Source: Onchocerca volvulus
Taxonomy: Eukaryota > Nematoda > Chromadorea > Rhabditida > Onchocercidae
Length of the DNA: 64,000 bases
Reading direction: 5' to 3'
Assembly: GCA_000499405.2 (NCBI GenBank)
Contig: HG738140.1
Coordinates: 15,095,967 to 15,159,966, forward strand
The notes beneath the pieces are model-generated. The model saw only the letters and a list, made by a program, of their open reading frames with translations, did not search any database and was not told the origin of the DNA. The translations under genes and the position numbers were made by a program. Shown here piece by piece: positions 11,479 to 25,221 of this stretch (positions are counted from its first letter, which is position 1; each line of letters begins with the position of its first letter).

Positions 11479-14400
11479 ATGCGATACTATCTGCCAACAT
11501 TAGATAAGAAACTTGCAAGGCTGTTTGCTTGGTATACAAGCAAATATCTTGTTGATTATTATCCCATATTTATTGCATTTCCAATTTTACTTACCGCTAT
11601 CCTTGGAATTGGTTTCGTTTGGTTGGATGAGTTGACTTTACTTGATGCTCGAAAATTATACACGCCAACATCGGCACCAGCCTGGAAGGAAGAACGAATT
11701 ATGCGAGAAGTTAGTTAAAATTTGGAATTGAAAAATGATTAAAATTTTATATTCTGCATGAAAAATTGATCAAATTCTTACTATTTTGATGAATTGAAGC
11801 TATGATACAATGAAGAATACACTTAGGCAGAAACATTACTGTAACAGATTTGATACTAAACAATCACTATAATCGTTTGCCAAACATAGTAAATTAACCT
11901 TTTTCGAGTGAAAACTATGATAATAACATAATAAACTAAAAATTTTACAAACGAATATTTATAAATTTCTTTTCATTTTCTAATATTGTTGTTTTCAAAA
12001 GAAAAAAAAAAGAAAAAAGTGAAAGATAAATTGTAATAAATTTATAGCTATGGCCTATACGTGTCGATGAATTCTTGCCTGAGAGAACATTTGAGTGGAA
12101 TCGATATTTGTATGTAATTGTACATGGGCGCAAATATCCCAATGGTACATTTCCAAACATCCTGAACGATTCATATCTGAATGAAATTGAATTCTTGGAA
12201 CGAAGTATTGCGGAAAATGTTTCATGCGTGATGAAAGATGAATGGATTACTAATGAAACCAGAAATTTTGGCAATAAATTTTATTTTCAGGTATTTATCG
12301 AATATTTGTACTGCCAAAAAAAAAAAAAAAAGGAGAAATTTTCATATTAGTAAATGAATGAATTTGCTGAAAATATAGTATTTTCGAAACTAAGAATTCT
12401 ATATGAATTAATTAGTTCAAAATTAAGAAAATTTAAAATTTCAAGGATTTATGTTTGAATTGGTATGGAGAATGTTATCGTCAAACAAGTTTGATTAAAT
12501 TGCTTCAAAATCGTTATGAATTAGAAAAGCACGGTATTAGTATTACTTATCCTCGTGCTAATACTAATGGAACATCGATATATTTAGCTTATAATATTGG
12601 TGGTGTACAGGTTGATGAAAATGATATAATTAAGGTAAGTTGTAAAATGCTTCAATTGAATTTATTAAACAAGTTTGAAAAGAAGAAAAACTCCAATCCT
12701 AACTAGAATAATTTGAAATTTTGAAAAATTTTGAAAAATTTTTTAGAATAATTTAAAATTTTGAAAATTTAAAAATTTAAAATCTTAATTACTAATGAAA
12801 TTAACTTACTGCTGTTTGATTATTGTGATGCAAAAATGGCGTATGCGAAGGAAAGATAATTAAAAATTGCTATTATACTATTGCATCACTCATGCTATTA
12901 TTATTTTATGTCTTATGCTATCCTATAATTTCATTAATTAATTAATTAATCTGTAATGATTTTCATAATCTTCTTACCATTATTATTATTATTATTCGTG
13001 TGTTACAGTGCCATCTTTCCCGCGTTAATTTTTTAAAACTATTATCACTATAATCTTCATTATCATTATTTTCCCTCCATTATTGTTATCACAAAAATTA
13101 TCATTACAATCATTTTTGATTATCATAATTGCCAATAATGAAAATAATTGACCAGCCATTTAAAGTAAATTTTATATCAAAAAATTTTTTCTACACAAAA
13201 GATTAAGGGAGAATAGTACGTTCAGAGCCTTCTTAGCTCAGTCGGTAGAGCATCAGACTTTTAATCTGAGGGTCGCGGGTTCGAGTCCCGCAGAGGGCTG
13301 TGTGATTCTTTCACCGTCCCACTTTTTCTAATTTTTTTGAACTCAACCATTGTTATAAAAAGATTTCAAATGAATGGTTGTGAGCAGGGCAAGAAGTTGA
13401 AAACTTTGTGAAGAGAAGGGATGATAAAGAAAGAAAGAAAAGAAAATGGATATGGCTAAAAAAAAGAAGTTCAAAGAGAAGAAGGAAGAAGAAATAAGAG
13501 AAGATACTAATCGTAGAGGATTAGAGAATATGGGATGGTGAATTTTTAAATGCTGTGCGAAAATTGTTTATAATTAGTACAATTTGATTAAGCGAGTCAG
13601 TATTAGCAAAGAAAATGAATAAAATGGCATTTCCGATACTTTTTATTTGTTCAGCAAATAATTGTCTTATTTGTTGAGTATTTGTTTAGCAAATAATTGT
13701 CTTATTTGTCGAGTAAATTATTTTTTATTATTCGACAAGAAATGTTTGAAGATAGAAAGAGATTGTTGAACGGAATGAAATAATCAGTTTCTCTACAAGC
13801 TTTTTTGCTTAACCAAAGATGAAAAAAGTGTGGAAGTTTTGATGAGGGAGGAACTGATCTCGGGCGGAGTTGAACCGCCGACCTTCTGTGTGTTAGACAG
13901 ATGTGATAACCGCTACACCACGAGACCGCCGTTCTTACCTTAATTGACATATTTTATTTATACATCTTTACAAAAAAAGAAATTAATTATTGAAATATCT
14001 GAATTTATTTCCTGTATCACATTTTTTTTTTTTGAATTTTAGATTGCGATTATTGTGTAAATTTTACTAATTAATTCCGTTTTTTTTCTTTGTTACTCCA
14101 AAAGCAAAAAATTATTTCTCAAAAGTTCATAAAAGGAAATGAAATACTTGAAATGAAAAATTGCAGTCTGTGAAAGGTATGCGATTGTGGTACTTTTTGC
14201 GTTTTGATCAGCCGCATTTTGATAAAATGGCCATTGCTTGGGAAGATGCTGCTGATAAGTTTATCACTGAGAAGTTTTCAAACAACTTACTGACTGAGGT
14301 AAATGAGGTTGTTGTTTTCATACAATTCTTTTTTTTTTCTAGCGATTACTTGGCAAAAATATTATTTGAAATTCTTAATTAAAATCTAATGTCACAATAA

Positions 14401-17400
14401 TTTTAAGTGATTTTTTCTAATACAGTTGTAGTAAGATTGTTTTTTTTTTTTAATTTTAATTTTAGTCTGCAGTATTTTAATTTTGTTCAGTTTTTTATTA
14501 GAAAAAAATGAATAATTTTGAATATTTTGAGCATTTCTGATACAATTTCAAGTGAATTTCTGTTACTGTTAGCTCATTTTTAAACAATGATAAAAAGAAA
14601 AATGAAGTGAAATTTGTTTCTTTTTATACGTATTATTGTCAAAATATTGCTGGAAAAAGCAAACAAGTTACACTCAAATTTCAGGTTCATATTCGGCATT
14701 CACGGACGATTGATCTAGGCTTGACACGTAACGCGAATCGATTGAAGCCCTATTTCACGGTTACAGTTGTTGTGTTGATCTTTTTCAGCACTCTGAATTC
14801 AATGGAATGGAAATTTTGCAGTGATCAAGGATTTAATTTTGGTGAATTTCCTGATCAAAAGGATGAAAAATGTGTTTTCCAAAAATATTAGAATTTATGT
14901 TAATGTGATATATGACGTAAAACGAAATAAAAAACACTCTCGAACAATTGAATCGATGTCTTTTGCCTTATCAGTTTATCGTATTTATAATGATTGAAGA
15001 AGTAGAAATATTACTTATTCACTGAATTAATTCTGAAGTTATCGAGTAATTAATTTCAGTCCGAATTGATTGGCTTCGATCAAAACCATTACTTGCTCTT
15101 TGTGGTGTCCTATCATCAACATTAGCAATTATCAGTGGTATTGGTCTTTTACTCTGGTTTGGAATGTTTTTCGCTGAAATAACTCTTATAGCTCCATTTC
15201 TAGTTCTCTGTAAGACTTAATTTTTCGTAAAATTTTTCAAAGTTCAGTTGAAAATGAAAATGATAACGTAAAAGTTATCTTTTCTACAAAAATCCTCCAG
15301 AAATTTATCTCAGCTAGATAATATTAAGAAATGTTAGGTATTTCTTTTTTTCACCAGAAGCTATAAAAATGACAGAAAAAATTTTGCCACACAGTAAAGT
15401 TCGTAGATTTCAAGTATATTAAACCAAATCTTTTGCATATTATCAATCTTAAACCGGATAATTCGAAGATTATACCGGAAACTTAACTTATCAGTTAATG
15501 AACTATGCTTATGTTAGATTTTAAATAAGATGATGATTATATATCTAGTGAGCTTCCTTTCGGAAGTTGATGATATTTGATGATTTCCAAGAATATGTTT
15601 ACGCTTTAATTCATATCGAATGTTTTAGCGATTAGCATCGCTTAAAAAAATTATATTGGAAGATATTTTTGAAATTATATCAATTACATATTTAATTTAA
15701 TATAGCTAATAATAATGATGATATATTGATTAATTAGTTTAATTATATTGTATTGAATATATTATACATGAAAAATATTAAATATACCATATTAAAATGT
15801 ACTGAACACACTAGTCAAGTAATAATATTAATATATTGATTAAAAATTTAATTAATTATATTGTGGCAAATATATTATATATCAAACGTATTGCATACAT
15901 TATATTAAATAAATACATTATATATGTCATAATTAATATTATCATGTTTAATTATCAATTTGAAGCTATTGGAGTGGATGATATGTTCATTATGGTAGGA
16001 GCATGGCATGATGCTGAAAAAATTTATCCCGGTAGGAATTTCATTTCTAAAAAAAAAAAAAGAAAAATACACATTTTTTCGAATTCTATTTTCAAGAATT
16101 TTCAAATAGTACGATTTAATTCTTCACTCGAATGGTAAATTTGCTCATTCATGTTTTTTTTTGACAACTTTTAATTCCAGTATAATCTTATTTGTTAATG
16201 CTATTTTGTATTTTTAAGATTAGAATTTTCTCCTTTTTTCTCTTATCAGAAGAATAACTTCGAAATTTCAAAATAATTCAAATGATATTATAAATTGAAA
16301 TAATTTATAACTTATATTTTTGTCCATGATAAGGAACTGATTATGCCACTCTAAAAGCTCGCTTTGTGAATGCATTATCTGAATCAGCAGTTGCCATATT
16401 TATCACCAGTTTTACGGATGTCTTATCATTTGCTATCGGTTGTTTTACGGATATTATTGCTGTACGTGGATTTTGTGCAATGACTTCTGCGTGCATGTTT
16501 TTCACATTTTTTTATCAGGTTTCAAAACTTTTTCAATTTCTTTTTTTTTTTTTTTCAAATTTCGCGGTTTGTATAAATCACAATTTTTTATTAATCTTAT
16601 CTATTCCGTTATGATTTGTTTTTTTATTCAAATATTTTTTCTTTTTTCATATCAATTAAGGCTTTAATTGCTTGAATTTAAATTTTCTTTTCATCCAATT
16701 TTGATCCTATGCATATTGAATAATTAGCAGATAATCTCGCACAAAATTTTTGTCTGAAATGAAGGCATTCAGTTCCAGTTGTATTGTTTCCATAGATAAT
16801 CGTAAAATAAGATATCGGTGAAGATGAAGCGAAATTAATGAATTACTGGCAAATATCGAAATACGAAAAAAGTTTAATTTCAATTTCTTATAGATTTAAT
16901 TTAAAAGAGCAAAAACAAATACTTGAATAAAGCGATAAATTGAAATGGTTTATTTTCTGAACTTAATTAGCCTATTAAGCTTACATTCTTCGCTGCGATG
17001 ATGATAGTTAGTGATAAAATGCAAATGGCTGGACGTAATGCTTGTATTCCATGTTTGCAAACAACCGATTATATCGCTGATAATGAGAATGAATTTGGAA
17101 GAAAAGTTTGGAGTTTCACTGAGAATGAAAATAAAAGTGGGAATAATTGCATTGAATATGAAACAAGTAATTTTTTTCTTTATCTTTTCAATTTAATTTT
17201 TTTCAAACCGAGAAATAAAAGGGAAAACAAGCATAAAATGAATTTTTAATTTAAATCAAAGAAATTTATGTTAAAAGTCTATATTAAAGATTCAAAACAT
17301 GTATATAAATTTCTATTGGAGATTTTTAAAATTATCACATTATACACTCAATTTTTTTTTCTTTTTTCTTTTTTTTTTGTAAATCATTTTTACTTTTCCA

Positions 17401-19784
17401 AATGTCATTATTACATAAAAAAATTATTTCAAGCGAGAAATTTCGTTTTTTATTTGTTTATATCATATAAATTTAAATTATAATCGATCTGATATCTCGA
17501 ATAGATCACAATCGTCATTCTGGAATATTTTTTGCCATGAATTAATAAATTAATTCTATATACTTGATTTATGGAAGAGGAACGAATGAAATAGAATTTC
17601 TTTGCTAATTTAGAAAAATCAGAAAATGCGAAATGTTTCGGCAGCATATACAATGATCTATTCATAAATGCTAATCACCAATCATATCATAATGATAATG
17701 CTTATATGGAAGTGCTATCCGATAAGACGAAAGTGTCGAAAAACTCATCGTATAAAGCAGCTATAAGTAGAATGAAATTATTTTTTCGGTTTGTAATTTT
17801 TTATTATGAAATATGAAATTGTAATTTAAATTAATCGAAAAAATAGTAAAAAATACAGGAAAAAATGAATAAAATTTAAAATTAAATTGTTTGTATGATA
17901 AATATAACAAACAGTTGCATACTTCACTTCTGCATGGTAAAGTTTATAGAATTTCAAATTTAATCCAGCAGAAAATTCTATTATATTAACAGGAATACAT
18001 ATGTCCCAATTTTATTGGACAATCGAACTAAATCTGTTGTTTTGGTCTTATTCAGCATTTATCTTATCGTAAGTATTTCTTTTTTTTCTTGTTTGTAATT
18101 TTCTATAAACGGAAAAATAGACTTGATGAAAATGAGAGGTTTTATTGCAAGATTTTAAAATTTCAGTTAGCAATATATGGTATTATGAACATGGAGCAAG
18201 GTTTAGATTATGATAAATTACTGATTAAAACAGATCCGGTAGTACGAACAATAGCTATTGAACTTGAACTATTTCATGGTGGTGATCAGGTAACTTTCAA
18301 GTCCTTTTTCACTTGCTAAATTAATTACAATTAAGTAATGTAATAATTAACTAACTAGAAATAGTGGTAATTTCAAGATTGGTATGAAAATTACAAAAAA
18401 TAAAAAATAAAATAAACAATGATAAACTGGAAAAATTTTTTGGGTGATTTTTTATTTCTAACCAGTTTTGCGAAAATTAATTTGAAAAATTTCTGACATG
18501 AATTTTTGGTAAAATCTGCATGGTTTCATGTTTGAACCTAATTGATAAACAGACCATATTTCATTGATTATTTCATCAAATTTTTGCAGATTTCTGGTAT
18601 GAAATGGAGTAATTTAATTAATGAAAATAATCCATGCTTTCTTAATGAATTAATACCAACTATTGCATTTGTTCTCAGATTGACATAGCTGTTGTAAAAG
18701 CATCCGATATGACAAAACCGATGAATCGCAAACGTGTAGAGCAAATGGTTCACGATTTTGAGCATATGATTTTCGGGATTGGTCCTAAGGCAACACAAGT
18801 TTGGATTCGAGAATACCAGAAATATGCAAATATAACAGGTGCATATTTGCAGAATGATCATGAATCCTGGGTTGAGGGAGTTTACCATTGGTCACGGCTT
18901 TTTGCATTCTATAAATTGTGGTAAGTAAAAAAAATTACATAAAATAAAAAGTTTTTTTCTATTTTTTTTTTGCATCGATAAATTAGAAATTCGACTAATT
19001 TTTCTGAAATTTAAAAATTTTTGTTTTGGAAAAACTGTTTAGCATACAATTATGCTACAATGGATTCTGTCCCTTTCTTGATAATTTGAATCCCGATCTT
19101 TGACCGTTAGTCTTTTCTAATTTCTAGTCCATGATGAGTATTGGATCAAAATAATTACCGCTATAAAATTCAATTTAATTTCAAAATATTTTGTTATTCA
19201 TAAGTAATATAAATAGGCCTCATGCTTCTTTAAATTTTTTGTAATTCCTGAAATTTTGATCTTGGATTTCAATCCTTGTTAGCTCATAAATCACTCGTCT
19301 TCACATGCAAGAATAAATTTTCCCACAAAGATCTTTTCCATCCGGAAGTGTAAGAATTTTTCGGATGCAGTTAACGAGCAAATTCCGGAATGTATTTCAG
19401 GGCACAAGACTTTGTTTGGGAAAATGAGAATAATCCAGAGAATTTAACGATGAAATCGTTTCGATTTCGTATTGGCTTATCAGCTCTTCATAGTCCAAGC
19501 GATTTGGTACTAGAATCTCATGCTCTCCGAGCAATTGCTGCGAAATATCCGGAAATGGACATTTATACATATGAATATAGCCGGATGATCGCTGATCAGG
19601 TTTGATTGATGATGATAATTTCATGGTCATTTCCTTTTTTTTTTTTTTTGAAAATTTTCATTTGCAGAAACTTTTCAGATTAAGAATCACACTCATTACT
19701 TTTCATAATTTAAGAATCCTCGATATGAACAACATTTTTGCTGTTATTCATGCAATAATTATCTTATTTATTCATCTTTTAACG

Positions 19785-19815
<31 letters not shown>

Positions 19816-21980
19816 CATTATATCAAATAATTTTACTTTATTTTTTTCCACTTTGTGAACTTTTCTGTCGATTGAAAGTTCTCCAAAATTTCATGGAAAG
19901 TGTTAATTTCTATTAGATGCAAAAAAAAAAAAAAAAAAGAAAAGAGAAAATATTGCTCATTTTGAAAGATTTCTCGAAGAGAATGAATGATTTGTTTTCT
20001 TAGAAAAAATTGCAGCTAAATATAATTTTACCAAATACATTATTAAATGATAGTATCGCGATTATTGTATTAGTTATCATTGCATTATTGTTTATTCCTA
20101 ATCCGATCTGCATATTTTGGATTCTTATCGCTATCATAACGATGGATATTGGTAAGATAATTATTGATTCACTTATTTCCTTCTTATATTATTTTGTTCA
20201 TCAATAAATAAACTTAACAAATTTGCCTATTACTGTGAAGCAATCTTGTCATTAGATTTACTATTATTTCATAAGTATTATTGTTTGCTTATTAGTGCAC
20301 CTAATTAATTACAAGATAATTTGCTAATAAATTTATCAACGAATTAATAAGTGTTAACCTTAGTTTCATGCAATCCTTTTGCAAAATATTTCCATATATG
20401 AAATAAGAATTAAATAGCTCATTAATATTGGATTATTAACTTATTAATTCTAATTAATAATTCGCGATTGATTAATTAATAGCTTATTGATTCGTGATTG
20501 ATTAATTAACAATTTAATTCATGACTGATCAACTGACTTTTTTCTATTAATTAGATGAATAATTAGGCAGAATCAAATGGATTTTATGGTCAAATCTTAC
20601 TTATTGATTTTAATAAATTATCTGACAAAAAAAAAAAAAGAAAAAGAGAGAAAATTTTACGGTATTTCTTCAAAGTTTCAAAAATTAAACTTAACTATTA
20701 CTAAATATTGTACTAAGCATTATAACACCGCATATAATATAGTCTTCGAAAAATAAGTAAACAAAAAAAAGTTTGAAAAATGAAGAAATTTGCAGGTGTA
20801 ATTGGTTTCTTAGCATTATGGAATGTTAAATTAGATCCCATATCAATGATAACAATGATAATGGCAATTGGTTTTTCCATTGAATATTGTGCTCATATCA
20901 CATATGCTTTCGTGAGTAATCCAAATGATGTGACACCCGTTGACCGATGTGGTGAAGCAATGGAAAAGTTAGCATGTCCAAGTAAGTAACTATATGATTG
21001 ATTCGTTTCACAAATTTGAATTTTAACAGGAAAATTTGATTTAAAATCAATTTTAGGGCAGTTTAATTATTGATATCATATGAAATTAAGAAATTTTCAG
21101 ATTTCATGTTTTAGCTGTATTACAGCATTACAATGAATTTTTGATTTAATTTTGTGATGCCAATTTTTTATTGTTAGAATAATAAAAATAATGGTAGTTT
21201 AAAAAAAAAAAAAAAAAAAAGCTGAATTTGATGTTATCTTTATGGAATGATTATAAAGTACTGTTAAAGGACTCAATTAATTCGCAAAATTTGAATTTAA
21301 TAATATTTCATATTTTTATGACTCATCTCAATTTAATTTTCTCCTCCTTATCACTTTTTTTTTTTACTTTTTCTGACTGATATATGGATATTTATTTACA
21401 TCATTAATATATAAAAAAATCATATTTTATGTTTCATGTTATAAATATCAATTTCTATTTTAATTTTTTAATTTTAGATTTAACTAAAATTTTATTCATA
21501 AATAAAAAGTTGGTTTACATACAAATTACTTCAATCTTATTTTACAACATTTTAATCCTTTTTTGCAAGATTATTTTGCCATCTTGATAATATTTAAAGA
21601 ATGATTGGTTTGTAATTTATTATTTTTCCTTGGGATTGTTGAAATTTTAGAGAAATAATTATTAATTAAGTATAAAAGTTACAATTGATATTATTACAGT
21701 TATATACGGTAGCATGTCGACGATATTTGGTGTTACGGTTCTAGCATTTATCAATTCCTATATGATACTTGTATTTTTTAAAACAATTTTTCTAGTAATC
21801 GTTATCGGTGTCTTTCATGCCCTTCTTTTATTACCCATCATTTTATATATAACTGCACCAACAATAGATCAAATTAGTCAAAAATTTTGTGGTTCAGTTG
21901 AAAACTCGAAGCAAACGAATATTTCAATTCCTGCGAATTCGGATAATCTTCCTAAAGTTGTTACGAATATTCATTTTTGA
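11479..21980 (+). CDS. Patched-related (PTR) family membrane protein with sterol-sensing domain
   Basis: Seventeen exons join in phase to 978 residues: 11479-11709, 12048-12290, 12446-12634, 14167-14298, 14685-14820, 15060-15209, 15966-16031, 16334-16518, 16980-17166, 17614-17788, 17993-18068, 18167-18289, 18679-18920, 19401-19599, 20016-20151, 20796-20981, 21700-21980. The layout is that of nematode PTR proteins, which are RND-type twelve-span proteins involved in moulting, cuticle and apical membrane traffic: an N-terminal helix near residues 28-50, a large extracellular loop with cysteines, then a sterol-sensing helix bundle (about 285-470) with the TM4 motif IGVDD at 362-366. A cytosolic insert, a helix near 575-598, a second extracellular loop, and a second bundle follow. 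The second bundle has GFSIEY at 849-854, so the TM10 acidic residue is Glu. Length is normal. Exon 5 uses a weak GTGATC donor. Which PTR paralogue it is cannot be told from sequence alone. Confidence 0.9.
13227..13299 (+). tRNA. tRNA-Lys (anticodon TTT)
   Basis: A complete 73-base cloverleaf. The acceptor stem GCCTTCT pairs with AGAGGGC, the D stem GCTC with GAGC, the anticodon stem TCAGA with TCTGA around CTTTTAA, and the T stem GCGGG with CCCGC around TTCGAGT. The anticodon TTT reads Lys. There is no intron. It lies inside intron 3 (12635-14166) of the patched-related gene, on the same strand as the host. Confidence 0.97.
13855..13927 (-). tRNA. tRNA-Val (anticodon AAC)
   Basis: A complete 73-base cloverleaf on the minus strand. 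The acceptor stem GGTCTCG pairs with CGAGATC (one G-U), the anticodon stem TCTGT with ACAGA around CTAACAC, and the T stem GGCGG with CCGCC around TTCAACT. The anticodon AAC reads Val. It sits 555 bp from tRNA-Lys in the same intron but in the opposite orientation, so the two are separate polymerase III units. Confidence 0.97.
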
Positions 21981-22092
21981 TGCATTTCATCAAGTTTTTA
22001 AGACATTTAATTTGTTTTCAGTTTCAATTATCAAAAATCATGAATTTAGGCCATTCCTGTGATATTTTTGTTTGTAATATAACAGATTATTT

Positions 22093-22098
22093 AATAAA
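22093..22098 (+). promoter_or_regulatory. Polyadenylation signal AATAAA (patched-related gene)
   Basis: A canonical AATAAA lies 112 bases after the stop codon of the patched-related gene, a typical nematode 3' UTR length. Confidence 0.5.
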
Positions 22099-23221
22099 AT
22101 TTTCCGAACTTGTAATCTTGATAAGAATTTCTACAATCACAATTGGATCAAATCAATTTTAGCTATTCAAATATAAAATCATAGGAATCGAAAAAAAAAA
22201 GGAATCAGAAAAAAGAGGACTTAAAGTTGATTATGAAGTATAAGTAAATTTTGAAACTTAAAAAAAAGAAATTGATGAATTAATTTTAAAATGATTACAT
22301 GCATTAATCAATTTAGAATTTACAATATTCGAGTTTTTTCTTTTACTTGTAATTTCCTGTGCAACTACTGTTGTTGATCAAATATAAGAATATGGGTGAT
22401 CATTTTAATCAACTATGAAATTATTTGAACTAATCAGCAAATCACTTTAATCAATCGGAAATTTTCATCAATTGGTTAACTTCATTAACGCCACTTTACT
22501 TTTGCGGTCATTATTAATTTAATACTAAACTTCACTTTGTGCCGTATTTAATCTTTCGTGATGAATTAAATATTAGCTAATAAATTGTTTGCAAATAACT
22601 TGTATTGGAGCTAAATTTGCAAAATATTCAATAATGATAAATATGAAACTTGAAGTTTAGTTTTAAATCATAATTCATTCAATATTATATTATCAATTCT
22701 TTCTATAATAATTATTATAGTTGAAATTTCCATATTCAAAAAGAGAAATATTTCGCAGAACTTGAAATCTCGAATAATTCCATGAATTTTGCAAGTTTTT
22801 TTGCGCAATCATTGCGATTGTTATCATCTTCACTATCCATATAGCAATCATAATCGTAACAAATATAAAAAAAAATTAAATGTAAAAACAATTTCCCTAA
22901 ATAGTTTACGAAAGTATAACTAATTTAATCCAGTTTTAATTTCAAATTTGATATGCTTTGATTTAAATCAGAATGGTCGTTCGATAAATCTTATGCTTAA
23001 GTATGGCGAGCTTAATATTTAGTGACTTTTTGGAAATTATAAAATGCTTTTGCATTATAATATGTTTTTTTTTCAGTTTGCATAAATATGAATAATTGAT
23101 TGGTTTTATTTTTTTCTTTGAAATTAACAAATTATAAAATTCATTGTTTCCGTAGTATTGTTCATTGTTTTGTAAGTGAAATTGAAATTCGGTGAGCAGA
23201 AAAATTCGATATCTAGCAGTA
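22099..23221. other. Intergenic
   Basis: AT-rich DNA between the patched-related gene and the next candidate gene. I see no conserved coding segment. The sequence ATCTAGCAG, ending two bases before the ATG at 23222, is a plausible trans-splice acceptor. Confidence 0.35.
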
Positions 23222-23689
23222 ATGTCAGTTCTTGAGCCACGAAATGTCATCTATACCTATGTTAGTGATATTTGATTAATTTAATTTACGCTTTTTTAAG
23301 TTTAAGAATTCCCAGATTTGGTAATTATCGATTAAACCTAGAACATCATCATTATCATCATCTGATAAGATTTCATGCATTGCAACTTTCTTCTTCAAAC
23401 CTATATTTGATTCTTTCAATTCTTCTAAAAAAGTTTTATATTTGGGTTGTAAAATTTGAAATTAAAATTTTAGACAGGTATTGGAAATTTCTTTATACCA
23501 TTTATTATCTTCTTTGTTGTTGGAACAGTCATATCATTTGGTTTGACAATGTTGCATATACCGGTGACAAATATGATGATTAGTTTTGTCCAAAGGCGTG
23601 AAAGGGAAAAAGAAGAAAAGAAAGAGGTCGAAAAGAAGGAAAAAGAAATTGAAGAAGAAGAAATGAAGGCAGAAAAAGAGAGAAATTAG
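23222..23689 (+). CDS. Small single-pass membrane protein with charged coiled-coil tail (uncharacterised)
   Basis: Two exons, 23222-23260 and 23474-23689, join in phase 0 (donor GTTAGT, acceptor TTTTAG) to 84 residues. The short N-terminus starts MSVLEPRN. One hydrophobic helix follows at about residues 16-42 (IPFIIFFVVGTVISFGLTML). The last 30 residues are almost all Arg, Lys and Glu, beginning at QRREREKEEK, and would form a charged helix or coiled coil on the cytosolic side. An AATAAA signal at 23900 lies about 210 bases past the stop. I do not recognise the family. The support is splice sites, phase agreement and the membrane-plus-tail architecture; a low-complexity chance frame is the main alternative. 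Confidence 0.45.
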
Positions 23690-23905
23690 AGAAAATGATA
23701 AAAATGATAAGCGTAAACAAATAACAATAACCATTCTAGTGATAACGAAAAAAAATGTTAATAAGAACACTTATTCTAGAGATGAGAATGAAATAAATGA
23801 TAAAATAAGTAAGGATGATAAAAAAAAATAGTAATAATACTTTATTTTTATTATCATAAAATGGATTAAAAATTAAAAAGGAAATAGCAAAATTCATAAA
23901 ATAAA

Positions 23906-24888
23906 GAGCAAAAATTGAATTTCATTAGAGTGGTTTTCGTTTTTCTTTTTTTTTTTTATTACATTATTGTAATATATATATGTCAATTAATTTTCTGCTT
24001 TTATAATATCAATAAATATATTTTTCTCATCCATAATTGATCCAATCATTTAAATATAAGTGCGACATCAAGAATTATCAAGAATTCGGATGAAATCATT
24101 TGCAGATATTTTTCCGGATTAAACCTTTTCTCAAAATTCGATTAATTTATAATTAGCAAAGATATTCATTACTGTCTTATCAAATTAATCGATCAGTTTT
24201 GCTTTTTTCTTTAATTCTTATTTTTTTACTACAAGTTTGAAAAAGCCATCAAATTACTTATCTTACAGTATCCAGCCGTTCATTAAGTAACAATCCTTAT
24301 TCATACAAAATTACGTTTAGATATTTCAAATTTTTGAATGAAATTAATTCTTATCCATTTATATTCATTTTCATCCAAGAAAGTATGTGTATATGTATAT
24401 ATGCAAAGATCACAGGAAAATATTGAATTGAAGCTTTTAAAAATATAAATCTGCAATGTTAAAGAATGCAAATATTGATTAACGAATATTTTTTTCATTT
24501 TACACAGATTAAATAATGTTTTTTTAATTTAAAAAAAAATGAAATTTGAGTTTTTCTTTTGTGACTTTAATACTGCAAATGAAAATGTTGGTAAATCAAT
24601 AATATTGAAAAGATTTGAAAAACACTTTAAAAAAAAAAAAACTGCAATAAATCGTTTTTGTCCATTTTTTGCCTTCTTTTTTACCTTCCTTTCCGCCATT
24701 TCAACTACTTTTTTTCATCGATCGCTGAAGGATATCTTACTACAAGCATCATTGCTTGCCAACGGTTTAGTATTGATTTTGTTTTCAGTCATATTTTAGA
24801 AATGCATCAACAAATTCTTTCTTTTTCAAAATCTTACCTCTCATGATATTTTTCAAAAAAAAAAAGAAAAAAAATGCAAAAGCAATTA
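23906..24888. other. Intergenic
   Basis: AT-rich DNA with homopolymer runs. Open frames at 24539-24846 are F- and S-rich products of T tracts and show no domain. Nothing supportable was found. Confidence 0.35.
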
Positions 24889-25022
24889 TGTACGGAGTAG
24901 GATTCGCCCTCACACATCTATAACGATACCAAAATACCCATGTAAATCGTACCATACTTTGAACTCGTGAGAAACAGTATGTCATTTGAATCTGGCGCCT
25001 TAGACCACTCGGCCATCCGTAC
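24889..25022 (-). pseudogene. Diverged tRNA-Leu (CAA) with intron, probably inactive
   Basis: On the minus strand this is an inverted relative of the tRNA-Leu at 25222. The acceptor stem is perfect (GTACGGA with TCCGTAC) although it differs from the sister at one base pair, meaning both strands changed together. The D arm, the CAA anticodon and an intron of similar length are kept. However, the T loop reads GGCGAAT instead of TTCGAAT, which breaks the B box, and the T stem GTGAG/CCTAC has a mismatch. It is probably a decaying gene copy, and a structure-only role cannot be excluded. Confidence 0.75.
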
Positions 25023-25221
25023 AATGAACCTTAAGTTCATTTTTTTTTTTCGTTTTGAAGATATTCCAATTCATTTATCGAAAGCAGTTTACTGATTTAT
25101 ATCAATTTGATATGTTATCAGTGGGGAAAGATTGAGAGTTCGATTTCATTCCAGAAATTATCAAAAATTGCTATTTGATGGAATATTTTATTGATTTGGT
25201 TGAAATGAGTGTGGTACACGA

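Noticed and set aside
16366..16667. Overlapping plus-strand frames within the patched-related gene
   Set aside because: They read through a donor at 16519 into a T-rich intron; only 16334-16518 is coding.
22963..23250. 95-codon minus-strand frame
   Set aside because: AT-rich, Lys/Ile/Tyr-dominated, no motif, and overlaps the start of the plus-strand membrane protein candidate.
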